DNA of 64,000 nt from Icerya purchasi (lineage: Eukaryota > Arthropoda > Insecta > Hemiptera > Monophlebidae): NCBI GenBank assembly GCA_039619475.1, contig CM077115.1, forward strand, positions 533,790,315-533,854,314, in the 5' to 3' direction. Below, piece after piece: positions 44,201-59,300 of the stretch (position 1 is its first letter; each line of letters begins with the position of its first letter). The position numbers and the translations under genes were made by a program. Below the pieces are notes generated by a model. The model ran no database searches, was not told where the DNA came from, and worked only from the letters and a program-made list of their open reading frames with translations.

Positions 44201-47200
44201 TCATAGTCGTCATCCTAAAAATCAGTAGATAAAAAACCTCGTATTAAATCAAAATAAACAATATCAAAGTGTCGGTAACTTCGCGATGTCCACACAGTAC
44301 TCTATTGAGAGTGGTAAAACGACTAATACATAAATAATGGCGCTTATCAATTTTTCTTTAGACCAGCTCATTCGAGCCTCTCCTCCCCTAAAGTGGTAAA
44401 CACGTGTACGTAGAATCTAAAGTCAGTAATGAGAAAAACTTACAACAGCGGAATCCATTAATGAAAAAGAAAAAAAAAAAAGAAAAATCACTATACCGCT
44501 TAAAATGTAGATTTAAGCTGTAAAATAGTTGAATAATTACCACTTGTTTCATTCCTAAACTATTACGGTTGAACACCAAAACTGTCAGGTGAACTCAAAT
44601 ATCGAGCTCAGCTCTCAAAATAACAAAGCATCGAAGATGAGGTGACAGAGACTCCCACCAGCTCGGTTCATCTTAGAAACCCCAACTTCCCGAAAACGCT
44701 TCGTGTTAAAAGCGCGAAATTCGCACTCAACGAAATCGAATATTTATAAACGGTCCATCTGAACTTTTAAAATATCGTACCGTACATAAGAAACAGATCG
44801 CTCTAAGCCAAACTATTATTTTCAGCGCACATTTCAGTAGGCGACGCGGTATACACAACCAAAAACGACCTCTTCCCCGTACAATTTCTTACCTCCAAGC
44901 TACAAAAAAACAAAAAAGCAGAAGGATGCAAAAATTATTGCTCGCTTTTTCCAGCGCGAACAATAAAACTCCATCGTAAAAAACGCGAATATAAAAATAA
45001 AAGCAATAGCAATTTTTCAGCAGCGCATATATATGTAACAAAAAAAGCGCATAGCAGCCGAATTGAACTTCGAAATCGATTTTTATATAAATTTTACACT
45101 TATCCCAGGTTAAATTGGGAATTTAAAAATGAAAACCGAAATAAAACGGAGAAAATTCAGATAAAATAGACAAATTGTAAACAAAAAACGAAATCTTTAT
45201 GACACCATCATAATATCACATATATACATGTTATGGTATCGTAGCATATATATATATATATATACATGTATATAAATAATTTTATTAAGCATAAAATTAT
45301 GTAACATTATCTTATCGTAAAATTCGTAATAAACCTGTAACCTGTAATACTTTTTTTTTTTTTTAAAATATATCATCATAGTAACGGTAATTTATTTTTA
45401 TTTTATTGTTTTCATTAAATTCTGTAGCATTTAATACTATTGGATCTTGCAAATTATCAACTCGAGCAAATTTAAATAATTTTGATTTATTAATTATTTC
45501 GCAACAATTCGAATTATTATTATTATTATTATTACTAAAGTTTATCATTATAATAGAATAATTTTATTTTGCGAACGTTAGGCAGCGATGTTTCGTTCAG
45601 ATAAAACTTGGTCCAAATTTCGCTCATGTTCATTGAAAATTTGAAAAAATTTCACTTGCACTGGGGTTTTTTTTTTGTACTAATTATGATAACTATATGC
45701 TGTGTGTAATTACCAAGATCATTATCGAACATGGATTAGTGCCAAAAAATTTAGAGGTATATTTTGGACTTGTTTTCAGTCGTTTGATAACGGAATAAAC
45801 ATAAGTTAGAGGACGCCAAGGTGCATGCACGTAGACAGCATTCCAGGATATACTCCGCAGTTGGCGAGACGAGCAAGTTACATGAGGCCAAAAGAAAGAA
45901 TGGAGGTATGCAACATTGATATGTCCTACACACAACCCCTGGTCAATGCCGAAAACCCTCTGCGTGACATATCCACGACGGCTCAGTGCGTATCCTGACT
46001 GATCTTTCAGCCAACTACATGTGAATTTCCACTGTTCTGCGTTCTAGAAGAAGGACATCATTAGTTGAGGAAGAGGGGCGTCTTCGGACATCGGGCTGTA
46101 TGTTGCTACCCTAACGGTGTCAAATTTACATGCTTATTCCCAAGCACGGCACCATGACCCGGAACTCACAGGAACGTTACTTGTGAGCCAGACCAGAAAA
46201 GCAGGTTAATCTATCTCTCCATATTTGACAAACTTAAAAATGGCAAACAAATAGAAATAAATAAGAAACACCTGTCTGAAACAATCTGAAACACCTATTA
46301 ATCTTTCTATTGTTTAGCTAAATTTAAGTGACATCATCGTTGCGTCACGTATAACTTACGGGAACCTAGCGTTCACAGACGTAAGAAATTAAACATCTTT
46401 CATAACATTTCTCTTCACGTTTCCTTCTTTCAAATAAAAATTAAAGGAACTCACTTTCACCTTTTACTGCCGTGAGATTTCAAAAATAATCTCGTTTATA
46501 GTTCATGTAAGCTAAAATTTCAAACAAATTAGTAATTTTAATAATAACAGTAATGATAGCTAATAATATTAATTAATAATTAGTAATTAGTAATTAATAA
46601 TTAATAATTGAAAACAAAAATTCATTTATTTCACGATAGTGTCATAAATATATTCGTCGAAGAAGTTTACTAGAAGTCTAATTTAAATTTTAAATTTCGC
46701 AAATGTAATTAAGAAACCAAAATGTAAACTCAATTTTAATATTGTTAATTCATTTTCTTTCCGGACGACCATGAAAACTGTATCAACAAAACACGCAATG
46801 GAAAAAGGATCGATAGCAAAAGCGCTTCGTCTCCGCTCGGATAAAATTTAAAGCGGTTAAAAAATTACGACCAGTGTAAAAAATGTTTTAAAAAAAAACG
46901 AAAATTAAACCCAAATAAAATTTAGTAAGAAACGTTTCGGAAGTATGTATTACGAAAGAAAAGGGAAAAGCATTCACGGTAGTCTTTTCATATGTTAATA
47001 GAAAAACGAATGAAGAGAAAACCAAGTGGACAGACGAGATCAATATTTTCTGCTTAAAATGGTGAATCGCAGACACCCCCCAAAAATTAACAAAACTGCA
47101 AATTAAATAATTAAAAAAAAAAAAAAACACTTTTATTTAGTATTTACCATATTTTTTACTTTGAAAAAACAACTCGCAATTTTAGTAAGATAACAAAATT

Positions 47201-50200
47201 ATACAAATATTTTTTTGAAAAAATACAACTGAAAAATGAAAAGTAATTTTTCTTAAATGCTAGTTTAGAAAGAAATATTCTAAACTATAATATGAAAGCT
47301 TTTGAGTAGCTTTAATCGAACTTTTACTTTATAGTTTAACACAATTCCTTTTTAAATTATCATTTAAAATAAATTATCCATTTCTTTTTTTTAGGCGCTT
47401 ATTCAAAGATGTATTTTTTTCTAACTGTATATAAATATTATAAATAAGGTTCGGATTTTGCGTATAATGCATTTTTTTTTTTTTTGCTTAACGCTTTGAT
47501 ATTTCGTATCTAGGGTTTTCAAGGGTTGTAGATTTGAAATGCGCTAATTTAATAGTGCATATAAATGCATTTTTTGGGCGTTTCTAGCATATTTAGCATA
47601 TTTTTGAGGTTTTTACGTATTTTTCGTAATTACATGCGAAGAAAACCCTCACATAAACACACACACACACAAAATATATATTCAAAACATTAAGGTCAGA
47701 TCAAATGCATGAAAATTTTAACTTCAATAAACAAAACAAGGTTATCATTGTTTTACTTTTTGTCAAGTCTGTAGTTGGATGATAGCTTCTTGCCACGTGT
47801 TTTGTGAAATCACAAAAAAAAAGAAAAAAAAATGATTTTTCCTTGTCGACTGTTTGACTTCCTTTGTTATCTTTCTTCGAATAAAAAAAATCTTTTTGTT
47901 TCTTTTATAAACGAAACGAATTTCAACAGAGTATTTACTTTCTGACCTTTTAGAATTTTTATATTTACATTGTTAATTGCCTAAGTTGAACAATAGTGTC
48001 GCCAAACAAAAACAAATATTGTTGACCCATCTTTTTCACGCTAATATATGATTGATGCTAGTTAACAGTCTTACACGATCGTCGACCTTGTGATGGGTAA
48101 CTGTCCTCCGACCATGTACCGGATATATACATACATACATACATTTACATACATCCATACGCACACACACGCAACTTATGACAAATCTGATCTGGACTTG
48201 TCATCTTCAACATCTGGCAGATAGATGAAGTGCCAGATGAAAACGAAATCTCTTACACTCCATCTGAAGTGACCGCATTTAAATATTTACAGTTGTGTCC
48301 TGCAATGTGGAGAGGTCATTTTCTGTACTAAAAGCTATACGTTAACAAACACAAGAGATAATTTTCGCGTTGGAAATTTAGAAAAAATTCTTATTGTTAA
48401 ATGCAGTAATTTTTAATGGAAGAAAATAATGTAGCACGTTAATAAAAATGTGATGCGGAAAACAAAAAAAAATTTATTTTTTTAATATACACTATCTCTC
48501 GTAAAAATTTTAATGCATATTTTTAGTGCATATTTCGAGATTTTTTAGTGACATAAATCCGAACCCTAATTATAAACGTTAAATATAAACGTTCTTTTTT
48601 AAAAAATATTTTCTATTTATTTTGTTCTCTATTTGTTATAATTATTATTAAAAACATTCACTTTTTTTTTGATTATATAAATATATGATAGGACGACCTA
48701 CGAGTAAAACTCTAGCACGGGGAAAAGTCACCTGTAGTAATATAAATAAACAATATTTACCTTTTGAAAAATGGAAAAAAAAACAATTACATTTTCGTGC
48801 ATTATCACGTTGACAAAAAAAAAAAAAAAAATAGCCTTACATCTAATGAGGAGGTGCCCCGAATTTTAATTGGAAAATTTGTTTGATTTAAAGATATACT
48901 ACGGAGTTGAATGAAAGCGGTTAAAAAAATCGTTTTAGACGCTATAATAGAAACCAAAAATAAAAATGGTGAAAATAATAACGGCACACCGTGCATAAAT
49001 GAAAGACATTATCGCGACAAGAAGGAAAATAATTCATATAGGATAGTAATTCAACAGAAGACTGTTAAAGATAACCGAGTGGAGTAACAAATGAGATGAT
49101 AAACATGTTGATTCTGTTCTAAGGACGATTTTGAAAGAAACTTTGATTATTTCTAGAAAAATGTCCATGAGACGTTTCTGTTAAAACATATTTTGGGAAC
49201 TTGCAAAAGTTTAGTAAAAATTCTAAAGAAACATCGTAAACAGAAATAAAAATGTTAAAAAAAAAAAAAAATCAGATTCAAATAATAACAAAAACGAAAC
49301 ATTTACAATTAAATCGGTAACATGCAACTGCGTGCATTCATAACATCAGATAGTGGCTACCGCCGCCCCAATGTTATTCAAATTTCATTTCATACTACTT
49401 GCCGCCCCATTTCGAAAAATTAAATGAAAATAAAAATGGCTCGCATTTATTACTTCGAAAACGAACGTCTACGGGCACAGTAAGCAGTTACTATTTTTTG
49501 ACTTTTAGCCATGATCAATCTAGTCCAGAGTAAGTTAAAAAAAAAAAAAAAAAGTCTGAGATAATTTTGCACCGTTCGCACATAAGCCGAAACAATAAAA
49601 CGATATATTTTAGATTTTTCTAAAAATTGAATTAGTTTTGATATTACGTATGTTAATTACCCCCCCCCCCCCCCAAAAAAATATGTTCTAATTTAATTCA
49701 AAATAAATAGCGACAGGAAAATTTTCACGAAAAATGTAAGAAAATATTTATTTAAAAAAGAAAATTGGTTAGTTAAAAATCTACATATTCGGGAGACAAA
49801 GTGTTTAAATAGCAACCCAAAAGACAACAGTGTACAGTAAGCTAGGACTTCCTTAAATGAAAACATATTAACCATTAAGGAAGGGTTATATATTTCGCTA
49901 AAACGATCGAACGCTTTTTGTTTATCGTAAAACTTCATCGTCGAAATACACTTCTGAAATTCATTAAGACAAAAGCAATTTGCGATGCAACAAATGAATA
50001 ATAAAGGGGCCGACCTTATCCAATTGCATGTTTTGTTACGTTTTCGAGGTTAACTGCGTCATTACTTACATGTGTAAAAACCTACCTAACCGGTAGTAAA
50101 TTTTGAAAAATTTCTCTTTTTCGCTGTATCGGTTAATTATAAAAATAATTTCGAAATTTGTTCATTTCATGTACAATTAATATATGTATAACCGACTGTA

Positions 50201-53200
50201 ATTAAGACGGCGTGTAACTTCGCAAAAAGAAAAAACAAACAAAAAAACAATGCAGGCAGCACTTAGTAATAACAAATGCACAATATAAAAAAGCGAATTG
50301 CGGATGTGAAAAAAAAAAAAAGTATATATAATTAAAATTATATAGTGTATTTTAAAAAATGTTATACGTATAAATAATATATATATATATAAAATAAAAA
50401 ATAATTTACCGAATATATGGCTAGCATTGTAACGATCATCTGAAACCTCTATATAAAAAAAACAATGACGTTATCGTTAAGTTGTTTTTTACTTGGCTAA
50501 TTCATCACTTGTACTAAGTGCTCCGACAACACCACACAGTTTTTTTAAGTTATAAAACCCGCTGCTTAATCATTTAACATACAACAATAATTAATTAATA
50601 ATTAGCGAAACGAAAATTTCTATTCTACTGTCCACGCGAACCAATATGTTACGTAAACATATATATTTTAGATATATATTGTATATATATATATATGTGA
50701 ATTTTAAAAATTTCTGGATTTTTTCGCAATATTTTACTTTTGTTCTGCCATTCTACAGTTGCGAATATTTTGCACAGCATACCGCTATATAACTGCATTA
50801 TTAAAAATAACTCATCATCTTAAGTGTGTAGGATCATACAAATATATAAAACATTTAAGAATAATAAACTTAATTAATACAACGTAAAGCTAAAAAAATT
50901 CATATTTTACGTTAAAACATAAATATATATTTCATTTTTAACGTTATTTTTGGTTTTTTTTTTAATCCGTCAAAGAAATTTATATACAAATATATACCGC
51001 ATTTTGCTTGGTACGTATCAGCTGGTACTGACGATCATAATATGAAGAATCGTATTAATCGATGTTTTAACCAAAAATTATTTTAAATCGTTTTGAATCA
51101 TCGGAGATAACAAGAAAATACATTACACTATCAGATATCCTTAAATCTGACGTTTAAACGTAAATAATAGTTGAAAAACCAAGTGGATATTTATAGGGCA
51201 ATTCCGACTGGGATTTATGGAATGAAAATCTGAGGCTCTCCTGCAATTTATCAAACTATGTTCACCTCGATTACAACCAACTGAGTCAGAGACACACTAG
51301 AGCGTCTCGTTAAAGCACTCATTATCCGAAATCGTCAAATTACAAAATATAAAGCTCAGCAGATACGATACAGCTTAAAAGAAGGACAAATAATCAGATG
51401 CAGTAGGTCACTTTCAGACAAAAATAAATACATTTCGGAAGGATGTAATCCTAACGAATGTTTAATAAAAATTCGTAACAGAGGAAATCATGTGGTGTTG
51501 AAAAACATACGCAAAACTTGGTAATCACATTGTAGGCTAAATACAAAATTTAAAAAAATGTTAAACGTCTTTCGAATTTCCTTTCACCTTAGCGGCACGG
51601 TTACACACACACCTGCAATGTCTACATTTCAGATTGTTTTATAAATAACATCATCCAAACTCTGTAAAAAAAAGTTTTAAAATAATCTTATTCGTCAGAA
51701 TCTGTCGCATACTCAAAAGAATCGTACACACATAATACAAATAGACAAATACAATTTTCGTCATAATAATTTTTATTAAATCATTCCTAAACTCGTGTTC
51801 AGTCTACTTCGAACAATTTTAATTAAATCTGAATTCTTTCCTTTAAAGATCATCATCGGCTGTTTAAGAAATTCTAATTTATAAAAAATCATCAATCAAA
51901 CATCTCAATTATCACGATGATACCGATACACATACAAAGATCTTGTTCATCACCACAGATAGTCCTTAACTTTTTCCCCCCTATACCCTCGCTGAATTTA
52001 GATGCATCTATAGGTTTCACGGTACCAGTCTGACCGATTCGACCAAAAAACCTGCTGTTTCCTCTTTATCCTGTTCCGACAATGAAAAATATTAAAAGTT
52101 TCAGCCGCGTGACGGTCTAGGAATTTTAATTTGATACGCGATTTTAATTAAATTTTCAGTTTTTTTTTTCTTTTCTATGGCTTGGAAAATCATCATTTAG
52201 CCATCTATCATATTTCGGTAATTAAATAATTATTACCTATTATAAAACGAACCATAACAAAAGTTACAGTATGGCCAAAACACCACAAAGTAAATAATAT
52301 ATGGAGTGAAAATTCAACTTCATCGAAAATTTTTACATTACTTAAATACAAAAATCGATCGCAACAAAATTGTTTACTGCAACCCCCGCAACAGCTGTTT
52401 TTTTTTTGTTTTTTTTTATTTCTGCGAAATATAAAGATGACAGAATGTTTAATATACTGAGAGAAATAAATTTTTATATATATATATATATATATATATT
52501 CCTCTAAAAACTTAGTACCCAAAACAAATTTCAGTAACAGACAATTTAGTCTTGCTTTTATCTCAAAAACAAAATAAACAAAGAAAAGCCGAAAATTCGA
52601 CTTTTTAATGGGCACTTCAATGTGTGCTACTGATGATTAAGTTCCCACGTAATTCATAAAACACTGTTAACCACATCGAAGCTTCCGCCCAAAATTGGGC
52701 AAAAATTCATTATCCTATTTTGCAATGAAACTCAAGCACACAAAAACAAATATTTATTCTTTTTTTTATTTAAAATATTTTTGAGTTCAGCATTATTCTA
52801 TTAAATATTTATATTAACAAGTATTAAGGCCCGTTACCCATTGCAGCGAGGAATGTGAAATGTGTAATGTTTTTAATCTGAAAATCACTGTACATTTAAA
52901 TGTAACACTGCCCATTGCGGCGAGAATCAGTATCGAAAGAGGCAAACGAGGAAAAATAATTCCCCTTGTTCGGATCGCTAAGCGAGTTTTCCAAAGCACA
53001 TTCCGCGCATTTCAAATGTGTTTCATATACATCACATTTGATATAATAGTTATCTTTTAAATAACATTTCTTTGCCATTTTAAATTTATACATATTGATA
53101 TATTTTTTTTTGATTTGTTATTTGTATAAATATTTTTGTCCCTCTTTTTTATTTAATTTCTACGAGTACATAATGGAAGAACTAATTGAAACGGTTAGAA

Positions 53201-54597
53201 AGTATGAATATTTATACAATACAGAACACAAAGATTTTGAAAATGTTAGATGATATTTGAGCCGTAATTACACAAAAACTTGAAATAAAAGATGGTCAAT
53301 TATTTTTCGTCTGTATTTAAACTTCACATGCAGTTTTAAAATCTGCTATTTCGAATTTTATTATTATATAGAGGAATTGAAATATCACTTAGAAAATGTT
53401 CGTTAGTTTTATAATTTATTTTTATAAAGAAAATTACGAAACTCAAAAAAATTTCCATTAAAGTTTAATAATGTAAAATGATTAAATTAAAAGTAATAAA
53501 TATATATTGTAGTGTTCTAATTAGGATATTAAGCTAAAAACTAAAAATTATTATACTTTAGTGAAACATTCAATTATTTAATTTTTTGTACAAGATATTT
53601 AAATTTGATCCTACATAAATATATAAATGTAATATTAGATCTGATATAAAGTGATACAAAAGTTTGGAACAAGTCCAGCGTTATTTATAAGCCTAATATG
53701 CATAAATTTTTGTTGTTTCAATATTTGTAAAATTTATACAGAGTTTGATTTTTTGAGTCTACATTAATATTAACTTGTTGCCGATTAAATGAGTATCACC
53801 TTATTACATAATTAACTTTGCTAACACAGAAATCTGTGTATATTAAAATGAAAACTAACGATTAAAGATAAAAGTAAAAGACCGAATAAAAATTCGATAA
53901 TTTAATCACAAACTATGATTTCCTCGCTCAGCGAACTCCCTGCAATGAACAGTCGAAAAAAACCTTCATTTCACATATCACATTCCTCGCTGTAATAGGC
54001 AACGGATCTTATCATTATTATTATTTATTTATTTTTGAAACAACATCATTGGATACTATTAAAAAATAACTATGAGAAAAAAATCAAAATTTAAAAATAT
54101 ATTCTCTCCTTTTCTTTTAAGACCATAAGTAATCGGGAAATCATTTAAACAGAAAGACACACTGTTACCTACAATCAAAAGGAATGGTAAGAAACAGTAC
54201 CAGCTTAATTGCTTTCTAATTAGAAGAAGTACAAAGTTGAATAACGAACAGAAAACACTAGTATTATTATAATTGCAATGGTATTCTAATTAACATTACA
54301 AGCGTTCAATAAACCCAAGTAAACGTTAATCAGCTTACATTAGTGCATTTCATCAGACAATAGAAAACATTTCAAGAAAAGTGTTCATTATTCATTGTAC
54401 TAGGTTTAATGTGTTTACCTGGCATTGTTCAGTTAAGAGAGGTTTGTTTTACCTGGTATGAAAATGTAAAAAGGTTTTTCAGTTACGGATTTGAGATCTA
54501 GAATATGTTTAACAAACAAAACAATATTACATGACAACTCAAGATTCAAATTTGATTAATAAAAAAAACCTTCAAATATATACATATATACATATAT

Positions 54598-54658
<61 letters not shown>

Positions 54659-56315
54659 AATAAATAAATAAACACGAAATTTAACACACTGAAATACAAA
54701 AAAATATTGTAGTAAAAGCAAATGAACAACATAACGATGCGCAATTATTCCAAATTGGTCAATTTTTTGTGGACAAGTATTTTTGACCCCTTCACATTCA
54801 CACGATATTCAACGTAATAATATGTCATATTCACAACACGGCCCTATTATCTCGAATACTTAAACATTGAAGATTAGGTAAATACTTCTTGAAAAAATTA
54901 AAAATTCTCCTCATTTTCGGATTACACTTCGTAATTGCAAAATACTATTTTCACTCACTGTCCTCACCTTCAATGCACATAGTAATTGACCCTGTTGTAT
55001 TATGATGTCACCAACTGCACCAATCATGAAATGAGAAACAGACTTCTTTCGCAGAGAATGTCTAAACGATTCCTCTTCGGACCTGCCGCTCTTCAATTAA
55101 CTACGCGCCATCATCGTGCATCCCATATTGCACTGACTAATACAAAAAAACGACAACACAGTCACGATACTGCGAGGTCTATTTAACATCAGAACGATAG
55201 GACTGCATGTATAGAACTTTTGTTAAATGACATTTCTACAACACGTCCCCCCGCGAACGTTTTAAAAACGCCTGTTCCTAACCGACATATCTGATAGATT
55301 ACCAGTAAAAACCGGTTTAAAAAGAACACATTACCACACACGATATTATTGAAAAATTTTATTTTCACAAACGGAATCACTTGAAACGAAGATAATATTC
55401 AGACTATTGCTGTTCCGCAATCTCTGTATATTTATAGTAGATGCGATAAACTGTACACGATGAATGTTAACGGAGGTGTAATAGAAGTAATCGAAACTAA
55501 AGCTCTGTATTTGTTGTAATAAGTGTATATTAGATTTCAAAGTATGATCCACTTTTATTTCTATACTTAACCATAAAAACAAATTTAATATTTCAGTCGG
55601 CAAACGATTACCTAGAATGACACATGATTTTTACGCCAGTGTCCAAAATACAAAAACAATATCATACGAAAGTGTAAATTTGCTTAGGTAGCCCCGACTA
55701 AATTCAACCCTGCCCTCGAAATTGAAATCTTTTCTAAATACACATAATAATTTGTTGTTCCGTAAAAAAAGCAGTTTCTTATCTGCTATGTATCCACAAA
55801 ATAATGTATACATTTTCACGTTCCAAACATGCATTTCCTTTCTTTTCAGATTAATTAATTATAATTGTTTTATTTCATTTTGTTCTTTCATTCATTTTCT
55901 TTATTGTAATTATAATTTCGAATTTATAATGTATACACACCGGTTCTGTATTATGTGTGTGTTAAATTGGGAGTGTAAGTATATTGTATGTATACATTTG
56001 CTAACTGAAGGATATTTGTGTTCGTCATTTATGTGCTATTTTTCGTTTGATATACGCATTTTCAGGTTTATTATTTTTATTTTATTTTATTCTCGCTTTC
56101 ATTTATTCATTTTTATTTGATTGTAACCTCAATTCATATTGTATTTACCGATTCTATATCATAGATGGATAAGCGGTTTGGAATATATGAAAGTGTGTGC
56201 ATGTATTGTAAAGTGTTATTTATTGGCGAATTAAAGGATATATTTAATATATGCATTTAATTGATTTCCACCACGAATGGTGCAGTGTAGCGCGTTTGTG
56301 GTTTATTGCAATAAT

Positions 56316-56348
<33 letters not shown>

Positions 56349-59300
56349 GAATGATTTGTTTTGATTTGATTTGATTTGATTTGATTATTATTATTATTAT
56401 TCTCTTTTCTCTGTTTTTTGCAAGTTAAGAAGGAAACTCCTCGGACCACGGAAAAGTACACTACACATTTTTTTAAGTACCTTGTGCATATGTGAGCCGG
56501 ATCGATGATGACTGCTTTTTTATCATAGTTGAGGTATAATACGATTGCATCTTTTTTAACGTTGTTGGTACCACTCCCGTTGTTGAAATAACAAATGCCA
56601 AAGTATCCTAACGGTTACCCATATATCTATATAGTCGTTCCACACCCCCGGCCAATTCCACGTATTTATTCATTTTTGTAGAATATCTATTTTGCAAGTT
56701 CTTTGTACTAACAAATGTGATAAACATGTTTATTCTTCTTATCAACTAAAATAAAATCTGATCGGTTTGCGGTGACTGTTTTATTTACTAACAAGTCCGA
56801 GTATTATATCTTCAGCAATTCACTTTCGGCAATATCCGGTGGTTTGCATTTATAATGTGGTTCATTGTCACTTTTCGTACCATGTACTTTGCATATTTCT
56901 TTATATGTCATCATTCATTATTATGTCTATACGTATATTGTGTTCGTGCTAGTAGTGTAGGACGACACCCTGCGAGTATATGATCTATGGTTTCCAGGTT
57001 TACATTACATTTTCTACAGTTTTCCTTTTCTATATTTTCCTATAGTATTTTTTTTTTTTTTCTGTAGACACGTATTTACACCATCTCGTAATGCTATCAT
57101 AAAACCGCCTGTTGTGTCTCTAGCTACATTTTACCGACTGCTAGCCATTTATGAGTATTTTTTTCTATCAACGAAATTTTTGTTTATAGGTGCCCAATAT
57201 CTGTCGCGTAAGATTTTTCCTTTTAAAGTGCTACGCACACGTCCTTTTCCCGATTGTCAACTAATGCCTGTATTTCATCCGTCTTTCCTATACATCTTGA
57301 CTCTAATAATGTATAATTATCGTCACATGTGTATCTCGTATATATTATGTTTTGATACTTTTTTATACTAATATTTTCATAATGTGTGAGCAGTTGTGTG
57401 CAATGTAAATACTTAAGCGAATTACTTATTTTCCTTCTTTCGTTCGAGAAAGAGTCAAACGTTCTACCTACAGCAGCATATGGATGGCGCATTCGATATT
57501 CTGTTAAATAAGTTCTTATTTTATATTGCAACTCTTCTAGTTGTAGTATTACTACTCCATTTGACAACTACAAATATTAGTACTATAAAGGTATTTATCG
57601 CTTTAAGTATATACTTTGCTTGAATTGTGTTTTAAGCATAATTTTTAATCGATTTTGGAACATATCTTTCAATTTCTGATTTTCCATTATTTTATGTCAC
57701 ATACGATATTTTTCAACTAGGGTTGTTTGCTATATCGAGAACCGACTATACATATATATCGATATATTATCTGTAGTTTAATTTTCCGCTCTTAATTTAA
57801 ATTTTAACGGTATTTTTAACTGTTAAACTGCTTACACGTAAACTTTATTGAATTACTGGCACTAAACACCGGAAGTCTCGGTTTACACCATAACAACTTG
57901 AAACGAAACAGCCGTTTCATTGCGCCCTCAGGGATTCTTGTGGACTTAATTTAATTATTTATGGCTATTTATGTTGTTATTATTATTATTATTATTGAAT
58001 CATATTTTAGCTTTTTTTAAACATATATATTTTACATTCCCCTACACCTATATTTGTGTTGAATGGCCAACCGCTGAAATGCACAATTAATAAATTTACG
58101 AATATTACGAATAAAATAGTGTTCGGCAGTGACCCATAATCCATTGTGTCGACGGCCCGCGATAGCTTTTGAATGGTCGAGACTTCAATGGATGAGCGGT
58201 AGATTCCTCTAATTCGGTATAAAGATTTTATTTCTGAGGAAATTCTACAATAATGCTCACTCGAGCCTCCCCATGGTAACATCAATCGTTTTTTGTTTTT
58301 TTTTTTAAATTTCTTGACGAGTCAATTAACAAACAAGGTGATAATATAACTGACGACTTTTTATCTTATCGCAAGATCTGCCAGGTCAGGAGAGACCAAA
58401 AACAATTATCCCGAACTCGGCAAATCAGCGACTGACTTACTCCCCCGACCACAATCTTTGTCTCTCTTTGATCACTTCTTTCTTAGTCTTCTCCATGACG
58501 AATCATAATCATTTTCCCCTATAAGGTGAGCATTTCATTCCACGGAATCGCGTGGTAGTACATTAATACCCTGACCAACCACAGGACTGCACACACATAC
58601 ACCATATTTTCCCTCTCACCAAAAAAAAAACAACAAAAATCAATTGATTATTGGATGAATGTGAGGAACAATTGTAGGGAGTTCCGTAATGAAGCATATT
58701 AAGTCAGGTATTATTTTTAATGTTCATTAATCAGGTATCAAGTAAAATATTCACTTATACTGATATCAGGTGGTTATAAAAGGCCTACATTCTACTACTA
58801 ATGTTGACGACATTAAGTCAGAACTTACTAAACTTGGCCATGAAGCTACCGGTACTGCAAATGTGCTGATCACAAAAAACATTAAGGGTAAAACAACAAA
58901 AATTCCTTTGCTGTTGTTTTATGTAAATCTAACACACCAAAAGTAAATAACAAAGAAATCCTTCAAATAACGCATATGACGTACTGTAAAATTAAAGTAG
59001 AAGCGCCGAGGAAGAAAAATGAAATCCTTCGGTGGTGTAAAAACTGTCAGATATTTGGCCATACATGTAGTTATTGTGCTGGACAAGCCAAGTGCGTTAA
59101 ATGTGGCAGAGAACACCTAACCAAAGACTGTTAGAAAAAAAAATATACGATCCATGTAAATGTGCTAATTGTGGGGCTGGACATATTGCTAACCGGAAAG
59201 GCTGCCCTGTTTATAAAGGAAAATCTTTAATCAGCATCAAAACATAGATGACACGTTACTCAGAGAGTACAACAGAAACGAGAACAAACAAAATCCAGTA

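Noticed and set aside
58007..58285. 92-codon minus-strand ORF
   Set aside because: No recognisable family and no splice context. Possibly repeat-derived, but unsupported.
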